Below, piece by piece: positions 26,612-35,867 of a DNA stretch of 64,000 bases. Where the stretch lies: assembly GCF_020010925.1 (NCBI RefSeq), contig NZ_JAGJBZ010000002.1, forward strand, positions 3,658,001-3,722,000, given 5' to 3'. Numbering within the stretch: the stretch's first letter is position 1; every line of letters starts with the position of its first letter. The translations under genes were made by a program, and so were the position numbers. This DNA is from Streptomyces griseiscabiei. Lineage in GTDB: Bacteria; Actinomycetota; Actinomycetes; Streptomycetales; Streptomycetaceae. Below the pieces are notes generated by a model. The model was not told the origin of the DNA and made no database searches. It saw only the letters and a program-made list of their open reading frames with translations.

Positions 26612-26837
26612 GTCGGCATCAGCCGCCGCGTGCCGTCGGCCGTGCCGCACGCTCGGGCGCTGCTCCACGGCAGCCCCACTCTTCGCTCGCGTTACCGTGC
26701 CGTGACCCCGTACGCCGTACGCTGCAGGGGTCCGGCACCGTCCGTACCGGAGCGGGCCGACGCCGTGCAACACGGTGTCTGTCTCCGCTAAAGTCTGAGG
26801 GCACATCACTTCGACCACGCACGGAAGGGAGCGTCCT

Positions 26838-27326
26838 GTGCCGGGTGGCGAGAGCGGGGCCGCGAACCGGCATCAGCCCGCCGGTGACTTCACCCAGTGC
26901 CTGAACGATCTCTTTGCGTCCGTGACGTACCAGAGTGACAAAGGCCGCACGCAGTCGTACTCCACGCCGTACGTGGCCCGGAAGATCACCGAGGACCCCT
27001 CCCACGACACGACGGTCTCCCGCGTCTATCTGGCGGGGCTGCGCTCCGGGCGCAACACCAATCCGACCATCGCGGTGGTCAAGGCCCTCGCCAAGTTCTT
27101 CGACGAGCGCCGTACGCCGGACATGCCGCCCATCACGGCGGCCTACCTGCTCGGTGTCGAGGAGGTCGAGGAGGTCGAGGAACTGGAGCGCAAGCTCACC
27201 GACCGCCAGGTGCGCACCATCGCGATGCGGGCGGGTGAGATGACCCCCGCGATGCGCCGTCAGCTCCTGCGGATGCTCGACGCGCTCGACGAGCAGGCCC
27301 TCCCCGCCGCGACGGACCGGGACTGA
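26838..27326 (+). CDS. XRE-family DNA-binding regulator
   Basis: 162 residues from a GTG with GGGAG seven bases upstream. The helix-turn-helix region is about residues 43-90 (TPYVARKITED ... VSRVYLAGLRSGRNTNPTIAVVKALAKFF), with the degenerate Streptomyces form in which the recognition helix is followed by RSGRNTNPT. A short acidic repeat EEVEEVEELE precedes the C-terminal helices. It is the likely repressor or activator cleaved by the ImmA peptidase at 24725-25234. A TAAAGT hexamer about 45 bases before the start could be a -10 element. Confidence 0.85.
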   Translation: MPGGESGAANRHQPAGDFTQCLNDLFASVTYQSDKGRTQSYSTPYVARKITEDPSHDTTVSRVYLAGLRSGRNTNPTIAVVKALAKFFDERRTPDMPPITAAYLLGVEEVEEVEELERKLTDRQVRTIAMRAGEMTPAMRRQLLRMLDALDEQALPAATDRD

Positions 27327-27532
27327 CGCCGACCGCACCCCACGCATGGCGTGACGCACGGTTGTTGCGAGCGAAACCATTGCGAACCTGCCCCAGGGTA
27401 GGGCTTGTTGCGCTGTCCCAAGGGTAACTGCCGTACCTCTCCCGTCAGTGCCCCCTGCTTACGGCCAACCCCCCGTGTTTTCCGGTCTGTTGCCGGGCGT
27501 AGGGGGGCCGTGTGTGGCCGTCGCGATCCCGC

Positions 27533-27548
27533 GTAAAGTATAGTTTAC
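27533..27548. promoter_or_regulatory. 16-bp near-palindrome in the enoyl-reductase promoter
   Basis: GTAAAGTATAGTTTAC is symmetric except for one base pair in each half. It lies about 120 bp upstream of the enoyl reductase start in a 340-bp gene-free stretch that is otherwise GC-rich, and its TATAGT could be the -10 hexamer, so a bound dimer would block transcription. The binding protein is unknown. Confidence 0.5.
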
Positions 27549-27665
27549 GAGCAGGCCGGGCGATGAATGCCGTGCGCCTTCATGAACCGCAGCCTCACAC
27601 ACCGCTACCACTGGAGCCGTCCTGTCCTGACGGGGCGGCGGATTGGGTATGGGTCACTGAGCACC

Positions 27666-28445
27666 ATGAGTGGAATCCTCGCAGGCAAGCGCATCCTGGT
27701 CACCGGCGTCCTGACCGACTTCTCCATCGCCTTCCATGTGGCACGCCTCGCCCAGGAGGAGGGCGCCGAGGTCGTCCTGACCGGCTTCGGTCACCTCCCG
27801 GTCGTCCAGCGGGCGGCCCGTCGGCTGCCGAAGCCGGCCCCCGTCATCGAGCTGGACGTCCAGAACCAGCGGCACCTGGACGAGCTCCCCGCCCGCGTCG
27901 CCGAGCACCTCGGTGAAGGAGTCGGCCTCGACGGGCTCGTGCACTCCATCGGCTTCGCCCCCCAGGACGCCCTCGGCGGCAACTTCCTCAACGCGCCCTG
28001 GTCGTCGGTCGCCACGGCCGTCGAAATCTCGGCGTTCTCCCTGAAATCCCTCACCACGGCCGTGCTGCCCCTCATGGAGCGGCGCGGCGGATCCGTGGTC
28101 GGAATGAGCCTCGACTCGCAGGTCACCTGGCCGATGTACGACTGGATGGGCGTGGCCAAGGCCGCCCTCGAATCGGCGTCGCGCTACCTCGCCCGTGATC
28201 TGGCCGACAGGAACATCCGCGTCAACCTGGTCTCCGCCGGCCCCGTCAAGACGGTCGCCGCCCGCTCCATCCCCGGCTTCGCCCATCTCGTCAAGGTGTG
28301 GGACGACCGCTCCCCGATGGAGTGGGACATCAACGACCCCGAGCCCGCGGCCCGCGGCGTGGTCGGCCTGTTGTCCGACTGGTTCCCGAAGACCACCGGC
28401 GAGGTCCTCCACGTCGACGGGGGACTGCACGCCATCGGCGGATAG
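27666..28445 (+). CDS. fabI: Enoyl-[acyl-carrier-protein] reductase (NADH), InhA/FabI type
   Basis: 259 residues starting MSGILAGKRILVTGVLTDFS. Tyr158 and Lys165 in YDWMGVAK fall at the same numbers as in mycobacterial InhA, and VHSIGFAPQDALGGNFLN and DPEPAARGVVGLLSDWFPKTTGE are strongly conserved. It reduces trans-2-enoyl-ACP in fatty acid elongation. Streptomyces normally keep a chromosomal fabI beside fabG; this copy stands alone between a regulator and an exporter. It may be a target-duplicate resistance gene, or may supply reduction for the second ACP/KS set. Both roles are inference. Confidence 0.93.
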   Translation: MSGILAGKRILVTGVLTDFSIAFHVARLAQEEGAEVVLTGFGHLPVVQRAARRLPKPAPVIELDVQNQRHLDELPARVAEHLGEGVGLDGLVHSIGFAPQDALGGNFLNAPWSSVATAVEISAFSLKSLTTAVLPLMERRGGSVVGMSLDSQVTWPMYDWMGVAKAALESASRYLARDLADRNIRVNLVSAGPVKTVAARSIPGFAHLVKVWDDRSPMEWDINDPEPAARGVVGLLSDWFPKTTGEVLHVDGGLHAIGG

Positions 28446-28510
28446 CGCCGCCGAGGCGCGCCGGCCGGACCACGGTCACCGCCCACCCACTCCACTCCTG
28501 AAGGAGCGTC

Positions 28511-29938
28511 ATGCAAGAGGGACCGGCAGCCCGTCGCGACACCGCGTCGTGGGCGCTGATCATCGCCAGTGCCGCGGGCTTCATGGCCGCACTCGACAAC
28601 CTTGTCGTCACCACCGCCCTGCCCTCGATCCGTGCGGACCTGGGCGGCGGACTCGGCGATCTGGAGTGGACGGTGAGTGCCTACACACTCACCTTCGCCG
28701 TGCTCCTGATGCTGGGCGCCGCCCTCGGCGACCGGTTCGGGCGCCGGCGGCTCTTCGCCGTCGGCCTCGGGATCTTCACCGTCGCCTCCGCCGGTGCGGC
28801 GCTGGCACCCGGGATGGAGGCACTCATCGCGGCGCGGGCCGTGCAGGGGCTCGGCGCGGCGATCATGATGCCGCTGACACTCACCCTGCTGTCCGCCGCC
28901 GTCCCGCCGGAGCGGCGGGGATTCGCCTTCGGTGTGTGGGGCGCGGTCAACGGCCTCGCCGTGGCGGCCGGCCCGCTGATCGGCGGCACCCTCACCGAGC
29001 ACATCTCCTGGCAGTGGATCTTCTGGATCAACGTCCCGCTGGGAGCCGTACTCCTCCCGCTGGCCCTGCTGCGGCTGAACGAGAGCCGCGGACCCTACCC
29101 ACGGCTCGACCTGGTCGGCACCGCCCTCGCCAGCGTCGGCATGTTCGGCATCGTCTACGCCCTCATCCGCGGCAACAGCGACGGCTGGTCCAGCTCCGCC
29201 GTCCTGGCCGGACTGATCGGCGGCGCGGCCCTGATCGTCGTGTTCATCGCCTACGAGAGGCGGGCGGCGACCCCGATGCTGCCGATGCGCCTCTTCCGCA
29301 GCCGCGCCTTCAGCGCCGTGAACGCCGCGAGCCTGTTCATGTTCGTCGGCATGTTCGGGTCCATCTTCCTGCTCAGCCAGTTCCTCCAGGACGTCGGCGG
29401 CTACTCACCCATGGAGGCCGGGGTGCGGATGCTGCCGTGGACCGCCATGCCGATGATCGCCGCGCCCATCGCGGGCGCTCTCTCCGACCGCTTCGGCGGA
29501 CAGCCCGTAGTGGTCACGGGCCTGGTGTGCCAGGCCACCGGAGTCGGGCTCCTCGCCCTGGCGGTCTCCACCGACGTGTCGTATCCGCAACTCGTACCGT
29601 CCCTCGTGATCAGTGGCATCGGCATGGGCTTCTTCTTCGCCCCGACGGCCAACCTCGTCATGAGCAGCGTCCGCCCTGAGGAACAGGGCATCGCCTCCGG
29701 TGCCAACAACGCGCTGCGCGAGGTCGGCGGCGCACTGGGCGTCGCGACCATGTCGGCCGTCTTCTCCGCCCAGGGCGGCTACCTGTCGGCCCGGCAGTTC
29801 GTCGACGGACTCACCCCCGCGCTGTGGGTCGGCACCGGGTCCGTCCTGCTCGCCGCCGTCGCCGCCGCGCTGGTACCCCGTCAGACGGGACGGATCCGCG
29901 ACAAGGGCGTCGAGCGCCCGGACCCCGTCACGGCCTGA
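28511..29938 (+). CDS. MFS exporter (DHA2 family, about 14 TM)
   Basis: 475 residues. The first helix LIIASAAGFMAALDNLVVTTALPSI with LEWTVSAYTLTFA and GDRFGRRRLFAVG (motif A) and ARAVQGLGAAIMMPLTLTLL (motif C) define the DHA2 drug/proton antiporters. AAGGAGCGTC precedes the ATG. It starts 65 bp after the enoyl reductase and probably shares its transcript, supporting a resistance pairing. It is distinct from the exporter at 12918-14426. Confidence 0.92.
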   Translation: MQEGPAARRDTASWALIIASAAGFMAALDNLVVTTALPSIRADLGGGLGDLEWTVSAYTLTFAVLLMLGAALGDRFGRRRLFAVGLGIFTVASAGAALAPGMEALIAARAVQGLGAAIMMPLTLTLLSAAVPPERRGFAFGVWGAVNGLAVAAGPLIGGTLTEHISWQWIFWINVPLGAVLLPLALLRLNESRGPYPRLDLVGTALASVGMFGIVYALIRGNSDGWSSSAVLAGLIGGAALIVVFIAYERRAATPMLPMRLFRSRAFSAVNAASLFMFVGMFGSIFLLSQFLQDVGGYSPMEAGVRMLPWTAMPMIAAPIAGALSDRFGGQPVVVTGLVCQATGVGLLALAVSTDVSYPQLVPSLVISGIGMGFFFAPTANLVMSSVRPEEQGIASGANNALREVGGALGVATMSAVFSAQGGYLSARQFVDGLTPALWVGTGSVLLAAVAAALVPRQTGRIRDKGVERPDPVTA

Positions 29939-30092
29939 CAAGCCCTCGTTCTCTCCCGCCCCGGACGCCCCGGTGACCCTGCGAACCACCTGGGGTCCCC
30001 GCCGTCACGTCCGGGAGGCGGGGGTGCCGTACGGAGCCGGTGGCGCCCCCCGCGCGCCGGTTCCCTTTTCCGACAGCGCAGAGGAGCGCAAT

Positions 30093-30620
30093 ATGGCCAT
30101 TCATGGCAACGCCGTGCACCACAGGCCCGAGGTGGGCACGTACGTCATCGACCCCGCACAGTCGGCCGTCCGTTTCCGTATCCGCAACTTCTTCGGACTG
30201 GTCGTCGTCCGCGGCACCTTCGCCGTCTCACGGGGCGAGGTGGTGGTGGCGGACCCCGCGACGTCCTCGACCGTCGAGGCCGTGATCTCCGCGGCGAGCA
30301 TCGACACCGGCAACGAGAAGCGGGACACCCATGTCCGCGAGGCGGCGTTCCTCGATGTCGCCACCCACGCCGAGATGCACTTCCGCGGCGAGCGCGTAGA
30401 GGCCGGTGACGAGGCCCATCTGTTGCACGGGCGTCTCACGGTGCGCGGGATCAGCAAGCCGGCCGCCCTGACGCTCGACACCGTCTCGGGCGACGAACGA
30501 CGACTGGTGGTCCACGCGGTCACCACCGTCGACCGGTACGCCTTCGGTGTCACCAAGGGGAAGGGGTCCATGGGCCGTCACCTCACCCTGGACCTCGACG
30601 TGGTCGCCGAGCGCCGCTGA
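30093..30620 (+). CDS. YceI family lipid-binding protein
   Basis: 175 residues starting after GAGGAG. GTYVIDPAQSAVRFRIRNFFGLVVVRGTF and the central SIDTGNEKRDTHVREAAFLDV are diagnostic of YceI lipocalin-like barrels, which bind isoprenoid or amphiphilic molecules; no signal peptide is visible, so it is cytoplasmic. YceI proteins recur in Streptomyces gene clusters without an agreed role. Confidence 0.88.
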   Translation: MAIHGNAVHHRPEVGTYVIDPAQSAVRFRIRNFFGLVVVRGTFAVSRGEVVVADPATSSTVEAVISAASIDTGNEKRDTHVREAAFLDVATHAEMHFRGERVEAGDEAHLLHGRLTVRGISKPAALTLDTVSGDERRLVVHAVTTVDRYAFGVTKGKGSMGRHLTLDLDVVAERR

Positions 30621-30683
30621 CCGCGTCGGCTCCCTCGGTCGACAACTTCGCGGAATCTTAGAAGAAAGTTCCTTGCCCGTCGG

Positions 30684-30721
30684 ATTCCCGGACTGTGAAA
30701 CTGAAGCCCGAATTCCCGGAC
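30684..30721 (+). repeat. Direct repeat ATTCCCGGAC x2 upstream of NmrA-type gene
   Basis: ATTCCCGGAC occurs at 30684-30693 and 30712-30721, 28 bp apart, in the 250-bp gap before the NmrA-type gene. The spacing is not the 22 bp of typical SARP sites. It could be an activator site; nothing more can be said. Confidence 0.35.
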
Positions 30722-30869
30722 AATAACAACGGCGAATAACGGTCGCGGCGCCGCACGTCCTGTGCGTGCGCGCACCGCTATTCGTCCTGGCCGGATAAAA
30801 GTCGCTCGGCCGAGGGCCCCCAGCGGGACCCCACGGGAATCCAACGGAGTCAAGGGAAAGGAAAGAGTC

Positions 30870-31739
30870 ATGGGAGCGGACAATACGGCTCTGGTCATCG
30901 GAGCCACCGGAAACGTGGGCCCCATCGTCGTCCGACAACTGATCGACGAGGGTGTCACCACGCGAGCCCTGCTCCTGGCGGACGACCCCAGGGCGGGACG
31001 CCTGCCGGACGAGGGGTTCGAGGTCTTCCACGGCGACCTGGCCGACCCCGACAGTCTGCTGCCCGCCCTCGACGGAGTCGAGTCGGTCCTGCTGATGTGG
31101 CCGTTCTTCACCCTGAACGTCGACACGGCGCCGGCGGTCCTGGAGCGCATCGCACGACAGGCCAAGCGCATCGTCTTCGTCTCCTCGATCGGCGTGCACA
31201 TCGGCTACGAGCACACGGACAACAACTGCCACGCCTACCTCGAGGAGCTGATCGAGAAGACCGGTCTGGAGTGGACCTTCCTGCAGACCACCGGGTTCGC
31301 GGCCAACGCCCGGCTCTCCTACGCCCAGCAGATCAAGGCCACCGGAATCGTGCGGTCCCCCTACGGCGCCGCCGCCCGCTCCTCCATCCACGAAGGCGAT
31401 GTCGCCGCGGTCGCGGTACAGGCCCTGCAGAGCAGTGAACTCGCCGGCCGGCGCCTGGTCGTCACCGGGCCCGAGGTCCTCACCCAGATCGAGCAGGTGA
31501 AGATCATCGGCGAGATCATCGGGACCGAGCCGACCTGGCAGGACGTACCGGCCGAGGCCGCGCTGAAGGCCATGGTGTCCGCGGGCTGGCCGCCCGCGTA
31601 CGCCAGCGGCGCGCTCGAGTACTTCGAGATGCTCACCAAGGAGCCCGAGCTGATCACCACGACCGTCGAGGAGGTCCTCGGCCGTCCGCCGCGCACCTTC
31701 CGCGAGTGGGCGGTGGAGTTCGCCGATGACTTCCGCTGA
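30870..31739 (+). CDS. NmrA-type NAD(P)-binding reductase
   Basis: 289 residues of the atypical SDR / NmrA group. ALVIGATGNVGPIVVRQLI carries GxxGxxG; the SDR Tyr-x3-Lys is absent, as usual in this group. Homologous proteins act as NADPH-dependent quinone or imine reductases or as redox sensors. It shares 14 bases with the next gene, so the two are co-translated. Confidence 0.82.
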   Translation: MGADNTALVIGATGNVGPIVVRQLIDEGVTTRALLLADDPRAGRLPDEGFEVFHGDLADPDSLLPALDGVESVLLMWPFFTLNVDTAPAVLERIARQAKRIVFVSSIGVHIGYEHTDNNCHAYLEELIEKTGLEWTFLQTTGFAANARLSYAQQIKATGIVRSPYGAAARSSIHEGDVAAVAVQALQSSELAGRRLVVTGPEVLTQIEQVKIIGEIIGTEPTWQDVPAEAALKAMVSAGWPPAYASGALEYFEMLTKEPELITTTVEEVLGRPPRTFREWAVEFADDFR

Positions 31740-32376
31740 CGCGGCACGCGAGGGCTTCCGCACCTTCCTGGTCCTGCGCACGGACGGGACCGGGGTGGCC
31801 CAGGAGGCCGTGCGGGCGCTGGTGGAACAGACCTCGGACCCGAGCCGCCCCGACGGATTCCTCTCCTCCCGGATCCACCTCGGTCTCGACGGGGACGTCG
31901 TCGTGCACTCCGTCGCCTGGCGCGACGAGACGAGCGCCCGCGACGGCTACCCGGCCCGCGTCGAAGAGGCACTGCTGGACCGGCTCGGCAGGAAAGCCCT
32001 GCTCCGCACCGACCTGGTCGGCGGCACGCCGGAACCGGGTGTACGGGGCCCGTCGGCGAACAGCCCTCCCGGTCTGGTCTGCGTCGCGGTCCGGCACGTC
32101 GCCGACCGGGCGGCCGCCGAGGCCATGGCGGACCTGCTGCGCCGCAGCGGGGACTGGAAGAAGGACTTCCCCGGGTTCGTCTCGGCGACGCCGTACATCG
32201 GCACCGACGGCCGGACCTATGTCAACTACCCGCAGTGGACGGACCGCGGCGCGTTCGACGCGTACATGAGTGATCGGCGCAACGTGGACGGGCAGCAGGG
32301 CATCAGCGCCCTGGAGGTCGCGCCGCCGGACCTGTTCCTGTGCACCCTGGTCGCCGAGACCGTCGCGGCCGGCTGA
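31726..32376 (+). CDS. Tandem ABM-like (antibiotic biosynthesis monooxygenase-type) protein
   Basis: 216 residues with two weakly similar ferredoxin-like halves, the first ending near residue 105 and the second from VCVAVRHVADRAAAEAMADLL. Such dimeric alpha-beta barrels include cofactor-free monooxygenases and cyclases acting on polyketides, but no catalytic residues can be assigned here. It starts within the NmrA-type gene (14-base overlap), suggesting joint action on one substrate. Confidence 0.55.
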   Translation: MTSADAAREGFRTFLVLRTDGTGVAQEAVRALVEQTSDPSRPDGFLSSRIHLGLDGDVVVHSVAWRDETSARDGYPARVEEALLDRLGRKALLRTDLVGGTPEPGVRGPSANSPPGLVCVAVRHVADRAAAEAMADLLRRSGDWKKDFPGFVSATPYIGTDGRTYVNYPQWTDRGAFDAYMSDRRNVDGQQGISALEVAPPDLFLCTLVAETVAAG

Positions 32377-32504
32377 CCGAATGACCGGACGACCGGATGA
32401 GGGGAGCGGCCCTCCAACCGGGAGCGGCGCGCTCCCCGGCCCTCCGCGTCCTCCCAGGTCCCGCCCACCGCCGCATCCGTATTCGCCCGGAGGAAGAGAC
32501 AGGC

Positions 32505-33305
32505 ATGACAACGGACGCACGGTCCACCCGAAGCACCGGATCACTGACCCAGGGACACCTCTCCCCGCTCGACCAGATCCGGCTGTTCGAGAAGAAGTAC
32601 GACGTGGTGAGCACCTCCATCGTCGACCGGTTGGACCCCGCCCCGACGTGGCGCTGTCTCGACCTCGGAGCCGGCGCCGGATCCATGTCGTACTGGCTGG
32701 CGGAACGGGTCCGCGAGGGCTCGGTGCTCGCGCTGGACACCGACACCGGGTACCTGGAGCCCGACCGGGCGGCCAACCTGAGCGTCCTTCAGGCGGACCT
32801 GACCACGGCGGAGTTCCCGGACGGCTCGTTCGACCTGATCCTCGCCCGAGCCGTCCTCGAGCACGTGCGGGAGCCGCAGAAGGCGCTCGGCCGCATCACC
32901 CGCTGGCTGGCGCCGGGCGGCTGGCTGGTGGCCGAGGACTTCTACTACCTGCCCGCGGATCACGCCCCCACCCCCGTCGGCCGGGCCCTCGTCGGCGGCT
33001 ATGTGCGCCGGATGGAGGCCCAGGGCGCCGACATGCGGTGGGCCAGGGCTCTGCCGGCCGCCCTCGGCCGGGCGGGCCTCACGGACGTCGAGTCCAGGGT
33101 GACGCCCGCCGGTCCCGGCCAGTCGCCCGCCGACGACGAGCTGATCGGCACCCGGCTGCGCCAGGAGGGCCACACCCTGGTGGAGAGCGGCCTGGTCACG
33201 GCCGAGCAGCTCACCGACTTCCTCGACGCCCTCGGCACGCCCCGCGGCCAGGACATGACCACGCTGCTGGTCTCCGCGTGGGGACGCCGGCCGACGGAGG
33301 GCTGA
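32505..33305 (+). CDS. SAM-dependent methyltransferase (class I)
   Basis: 266 residues. Motif I is CLDLGAGAGSMSYWLAERV, the acidic residue after strand 2 is LALDTD, and FDLILARAVLEHVREPQKAL matches the UbiE/Methyltransf_11 core. AGGAAGAG precedes the ATG. It probably O- or C-methylates a small molecule made by this gene group; the acceptor is unknown. Confidence 0.85.
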   Translation: MTTDARSTRSTGSLTQGHLSPLDQIRLFEKKYDVVSTSIVDRLDPAPTWRCLDLGAGAGSMSYWLAERVREGSVLALDTDTGYLEPDRAANLSVLQADLTTAEFPDGSFDLILARAVLEHVREPQKALGRITRWLAPGGWLVAEDFYYLPADHAPTPVGRALVGGYVRRMEAQGADMRWARALPAALGRAGLTDVESRVTPAGPGQSPADDELIGTRLRQEGHTLVESGLVTAEQLTDFLDALGTPRGQDMTTLLVSAWGRRPTEG

Positions 33306-33439
33306 CCCGCCGGCCCTCAGCGGGTCGGCCACCCCCGGTGCCGACAGAGCCGGGCGCCGCCTCGTCACGCCGTTCTTCTCGTCCGGCGTCCGCAGCGCGT
33401 GAGAATTCCGTGACATCCGGTAGGGAGAGGAAAAGAGCT

Positions 33440-34162
33440 ATGCCCTCCAGCCGTAACAATTCGGTGCCGCACCGAAAAGCCTCGAATGCGCTGAACGACA
33501 CAGGGAACGAAGACAATTGCCGGGACGATTCCGTCCCTCGGTTCTTCGTCCTTCTCGGGCCGGACTACGCGGGAAAGTCCTCGGTGCTCACCGAATTGCG
33601 GCGCTCGGCCGCACCCTGGCGGCTCGTCTCCCTCGACGAGACCTTCCTGGCCCCGGAACACGCCCTCATCGCCCGGCTGCGCAGGGACGTTGTGCAGGAC
33701 GTCGCCCCGCACGAGACCCGGTGGTCCCCGGACTTCCTCGCCGCGATGGTGCACACGGCGGTCGTGCATCTGCGGGACCAGCTCCTGAACGGCGATCCCC
33801 GCATCCCCGCGGTCGTCGACTCCTACTACTACAAGTTCCTCGCCAAGTGCCGGCTGGCCGGTGTGCCCGACGACCCCCTCCTCACCTGGTGGCGGTCCTT
33901 CCCCCGGCCGGGCCGGGTCATCTACCTCGACGTCACCCCCGAGAGCGCCTGGACCCGCTCGCGCGAGGGCGCCGACCTCAACCCACTGGAGCACTACGGC
34001 CCGCTGCCCGGCCCGTACGGCTTCAAGCGCTACCAGACCGACCTCGACCGGCTCGTGCGCGAGGAGATACGGGACCTGCCCATGACCGTCCTCACGGAGC
34101 AGAGCGACGCCGCGCGGACCGCGGCCACCGTACGGGAGCTGATCACCAATGAACTCGGCTGA
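33440..34162 (+). CDS. P-loop kinase-like protein (thymidylate-kinase-like fold)
   Basis: 240 residues with a hydrophilic 30-residue N-terminal tail, then Walker A at 40-48 (GPDYAGKSS). A lid-like stretch TPESAWTRSREGADLNPLEHYGP resembles the LID region of dTMP kinases, where arginines contact the phosphates. It could phosphorylate a nucleotide, sugar or small alcohol. It opens a five-gene unit with the GH3 ligase, overlapping it by 14 bases; a housekeeping role is therefore unlikely. Confidence 0.65.
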   Translation: MPSSRNNSVPHRKASNALNDTGNEDNCRDDSVPRFFVLLGPDYAGKSSVLTELRRSAAPWRLVSLDETFLAPEHALIARLRRDVVQDVAPHETRWSPDFLAAMVHTAVVHLRDQLLNGDPRIPAVVDSYYYKFLAKCRLAGVPDDPLLTWWRSFPRPGRVIYLDVTPESAWTRSREGADLNPLEHYGPLPGPYGFKRYQTDLDRLVREEIRDLPMTVLTEQSDAARTAATVRELITNELG

Positions 34163-35867
34163 CCCAGGGACGATCACGGACCGCGCGGCACGCTACACCG
34201 CGCGTGTGCAGGCGGAACGGGCACAGCTGAGCTCCGCCCTCGACGACCTGGCCGGACACCAGCGTCACGTCCTCACCGACCTCCTGCGGTTCAACGCCGG
34301 AACCGACTACGGCACCGCGCACGGCTTCGGCCGTGTCCGCACCCTCGACGAGTACCGCCGGGCGGTGCCCATCCAGACGTACGCCGATCTGGAACCCTGG
34401 ATCGAGCGGAGTGCGGCCGGTGAGGCGAACGTCCTCACCGCCGACCGGCCCGCCGTCTTCTTCACCAGCAGCGGAAGCACCGGCGCCCACAAGAAGATCC
34501 CGGTCACCCCCCGGTTCATGCGCACCACCTTCTTCCCCTTCTACTACGCGGCCTGGGCACCGCTGCTCACCCACTTCCCCGAGGTGCTCCAGCGCTCGGA
34601 CGCGGTGCTCAACCTCAAGCACGACCCGCTGTCCGCCCCGCCCACCACCAGCTCCGGCAAGCCCCATGTCGGCGCGAGCCAGGTGAATTTCGGGGACACC
34701 TTCGGTGAGCCCCTGTCCGCCGAGCCCGGCACGGTCGACACGGCCTGGGCGGAACTGCCCGTACCCGTCGACGCGCGGGACCACCTGGAGAAGGCGTATC
34801 TGCGGCTGCGCATGGCGGTGACGGGCGACGTCCGCTGCGTCATCGGGATCAACCCCGCGATGGTCGCCGCCCTGCCCCACCAACTGCGGCTGTGGTGGCC
34901 GCGGATCGTCAAGGAGATCCGCGACGGCACCCTCGGCGGTCACCCGCACGGCAGCCCCGACCCGCTCCGGGCAGCCGAACTGGAGGCCCTCGCCGACCGG
35001 TTCGGGACGATACGCCCCGCTCATGTGTGGCCCCGGCTGCGGGCCCTGTTCTGCTGGACCACCGGCCTCGCCACCCTCTATCTGCCCCGGCTGCGCGAGG
35101 AGTTCGGCGCCGGCGTCAGCGTGCTGCCCGCCCCGGTCGCGGCCTCCGAGGGCCCGGTGGCGGTCGCCCTGGACCGCCACGGCAGCGCGGGAAGCCCCGT
35201 CGCCACCGCCTCCGTGTACGAGTTCGTCGACGCGGACGACGACCCGACGCCCGACGCCGAGACCCTCTCGCCCGAGGACCTCGAACCGGGGCGCGACTAC
35301 CACGTCGTCTTCAGCCACGTCGGAGGCCTCTACCGCTACGCCGTCGGCGATGTCGTCCGGGTCGTCGACCGGACCGGCGGAGTACCCCGCCTGGCCTACG
35401 CGGGCCGCGCCACCCGCAGCGACCACGCGGGGGAGCGGCTGCGCGACGCCCAGGTCACCCGGGCCGTGGCCCGTGCCCTCGACGCGAGCGGACTCGAATT
35501 GCGCAACGTCTCCGCCCGGGTGGACACCACCGACGGAACCGGCCGGTACGTCTTCGCGGTTTCCCCCGCGGGCACCCCGTGGCACGACGACGAGACCGCC
35601 GCGTTCGATGCGCGGCTCGACGACGGACTGGCCCGCGAGTCGGCGGGCTACCGCGCGGCCCGGGCCGACGGCCGACTCGCCGCGCCCACCACGCTCAGGC
35701 TGCCCGCCGACGCCTTCCTGCGCGACTGGCAGGACACCGTCGCCGGCGGTGTCAGGCCCACCCAGGTCAAGGACCGGCTCTTCCGACAGGATCCCGGCCA
35801 GTGGGAGCGGCTCGTCGGCCGCTACGGCGTGGCACCGGACCCGCTGCCCCAGAAGGAGCGCGCATGA
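34149..35867 (+). CDS. GH3-family acyl-acid amido synthetase
   Basis: 572 residues, the usual GH3 length. The P-loop-like ATP motif TSSGSTG lies at about 106-112 followed by HKKIPVT, and YRYAVGDVVRVV near residue 395 is the conserved hinge motif. GH3 enzymes adenylate a carboxylic acid and transfer the acyl to an amino acid; plant members conjugate auxin and jasmonate, and bacterial ones are scattered and mostly uncharacterised. Here it is locked by overlaps between a kinase and a methyltransferase gene, with an aminoacyl-tRNA-synthetase-like protein downstream, so an amide-forming step in a small-molecule pathway is likely. Confidence 0.88.
   Translation: MNSADPGTITDRAARYTARVQAERAQLSSALDDLAGHQRHVLTDLLRFNAGTDYGTAHGFGRVRTLDEYRRAVPIQTYADLEPWIERSAAGEANVLTADRPAVFFTSSGSTGAHKKIPVTPRFMRTTFFPFYYAAWAPLLTHFPEVLQRSDAVLNLKHDPLSAPPTTSSGKPHVGASQVNFGDTFGEPLSAEPGTVDTAWAELPVPVDARDHLEKAYLRLRMAVTGDVRCVIGINPAMVAALPHQLRLWWPRIVKEIRDGTLGGHPHGSPDPLRAAELEALADRFGTIRPAHVWPRLRALFCWTTGLATLYLPRLREEFGAGVSVLPAPVAASEGPVAVALDRHGSAGSPVATASVYEFVDADDDPTPDAETLSPEDLEPGRDYHVVFSHVGGLYRYAVGDVVRVVDRTGGVPRLAYAGRATRSDHAGERLRDAQVTRAVARALDASGLELRNVSARVDTTDGTGRYVFAVSPAGTPWHDDETAAFDARLDDGLARESAGYRAARADGRLAAPTTLRLPADAFLRDWQDTVAGGVRPTQVKDRLFRQDPGQWERLVGRYGVAPDPLPQKERA

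Noticed and set aside
24803..26818. A 671-residue minus-strand open frame opposite the ImmA and membrane protein genes
   Set aside because: Antisense composition; the plus-strand genes carry HEVGH and clear TM segments.
30684..30721. SARP-type direct repeats upstream of the NmrA-type gene
   Set aside because: The two copies are 28 bp apart instead of about 22, and no SARP gene is in the window; kept only as a plain repeat.
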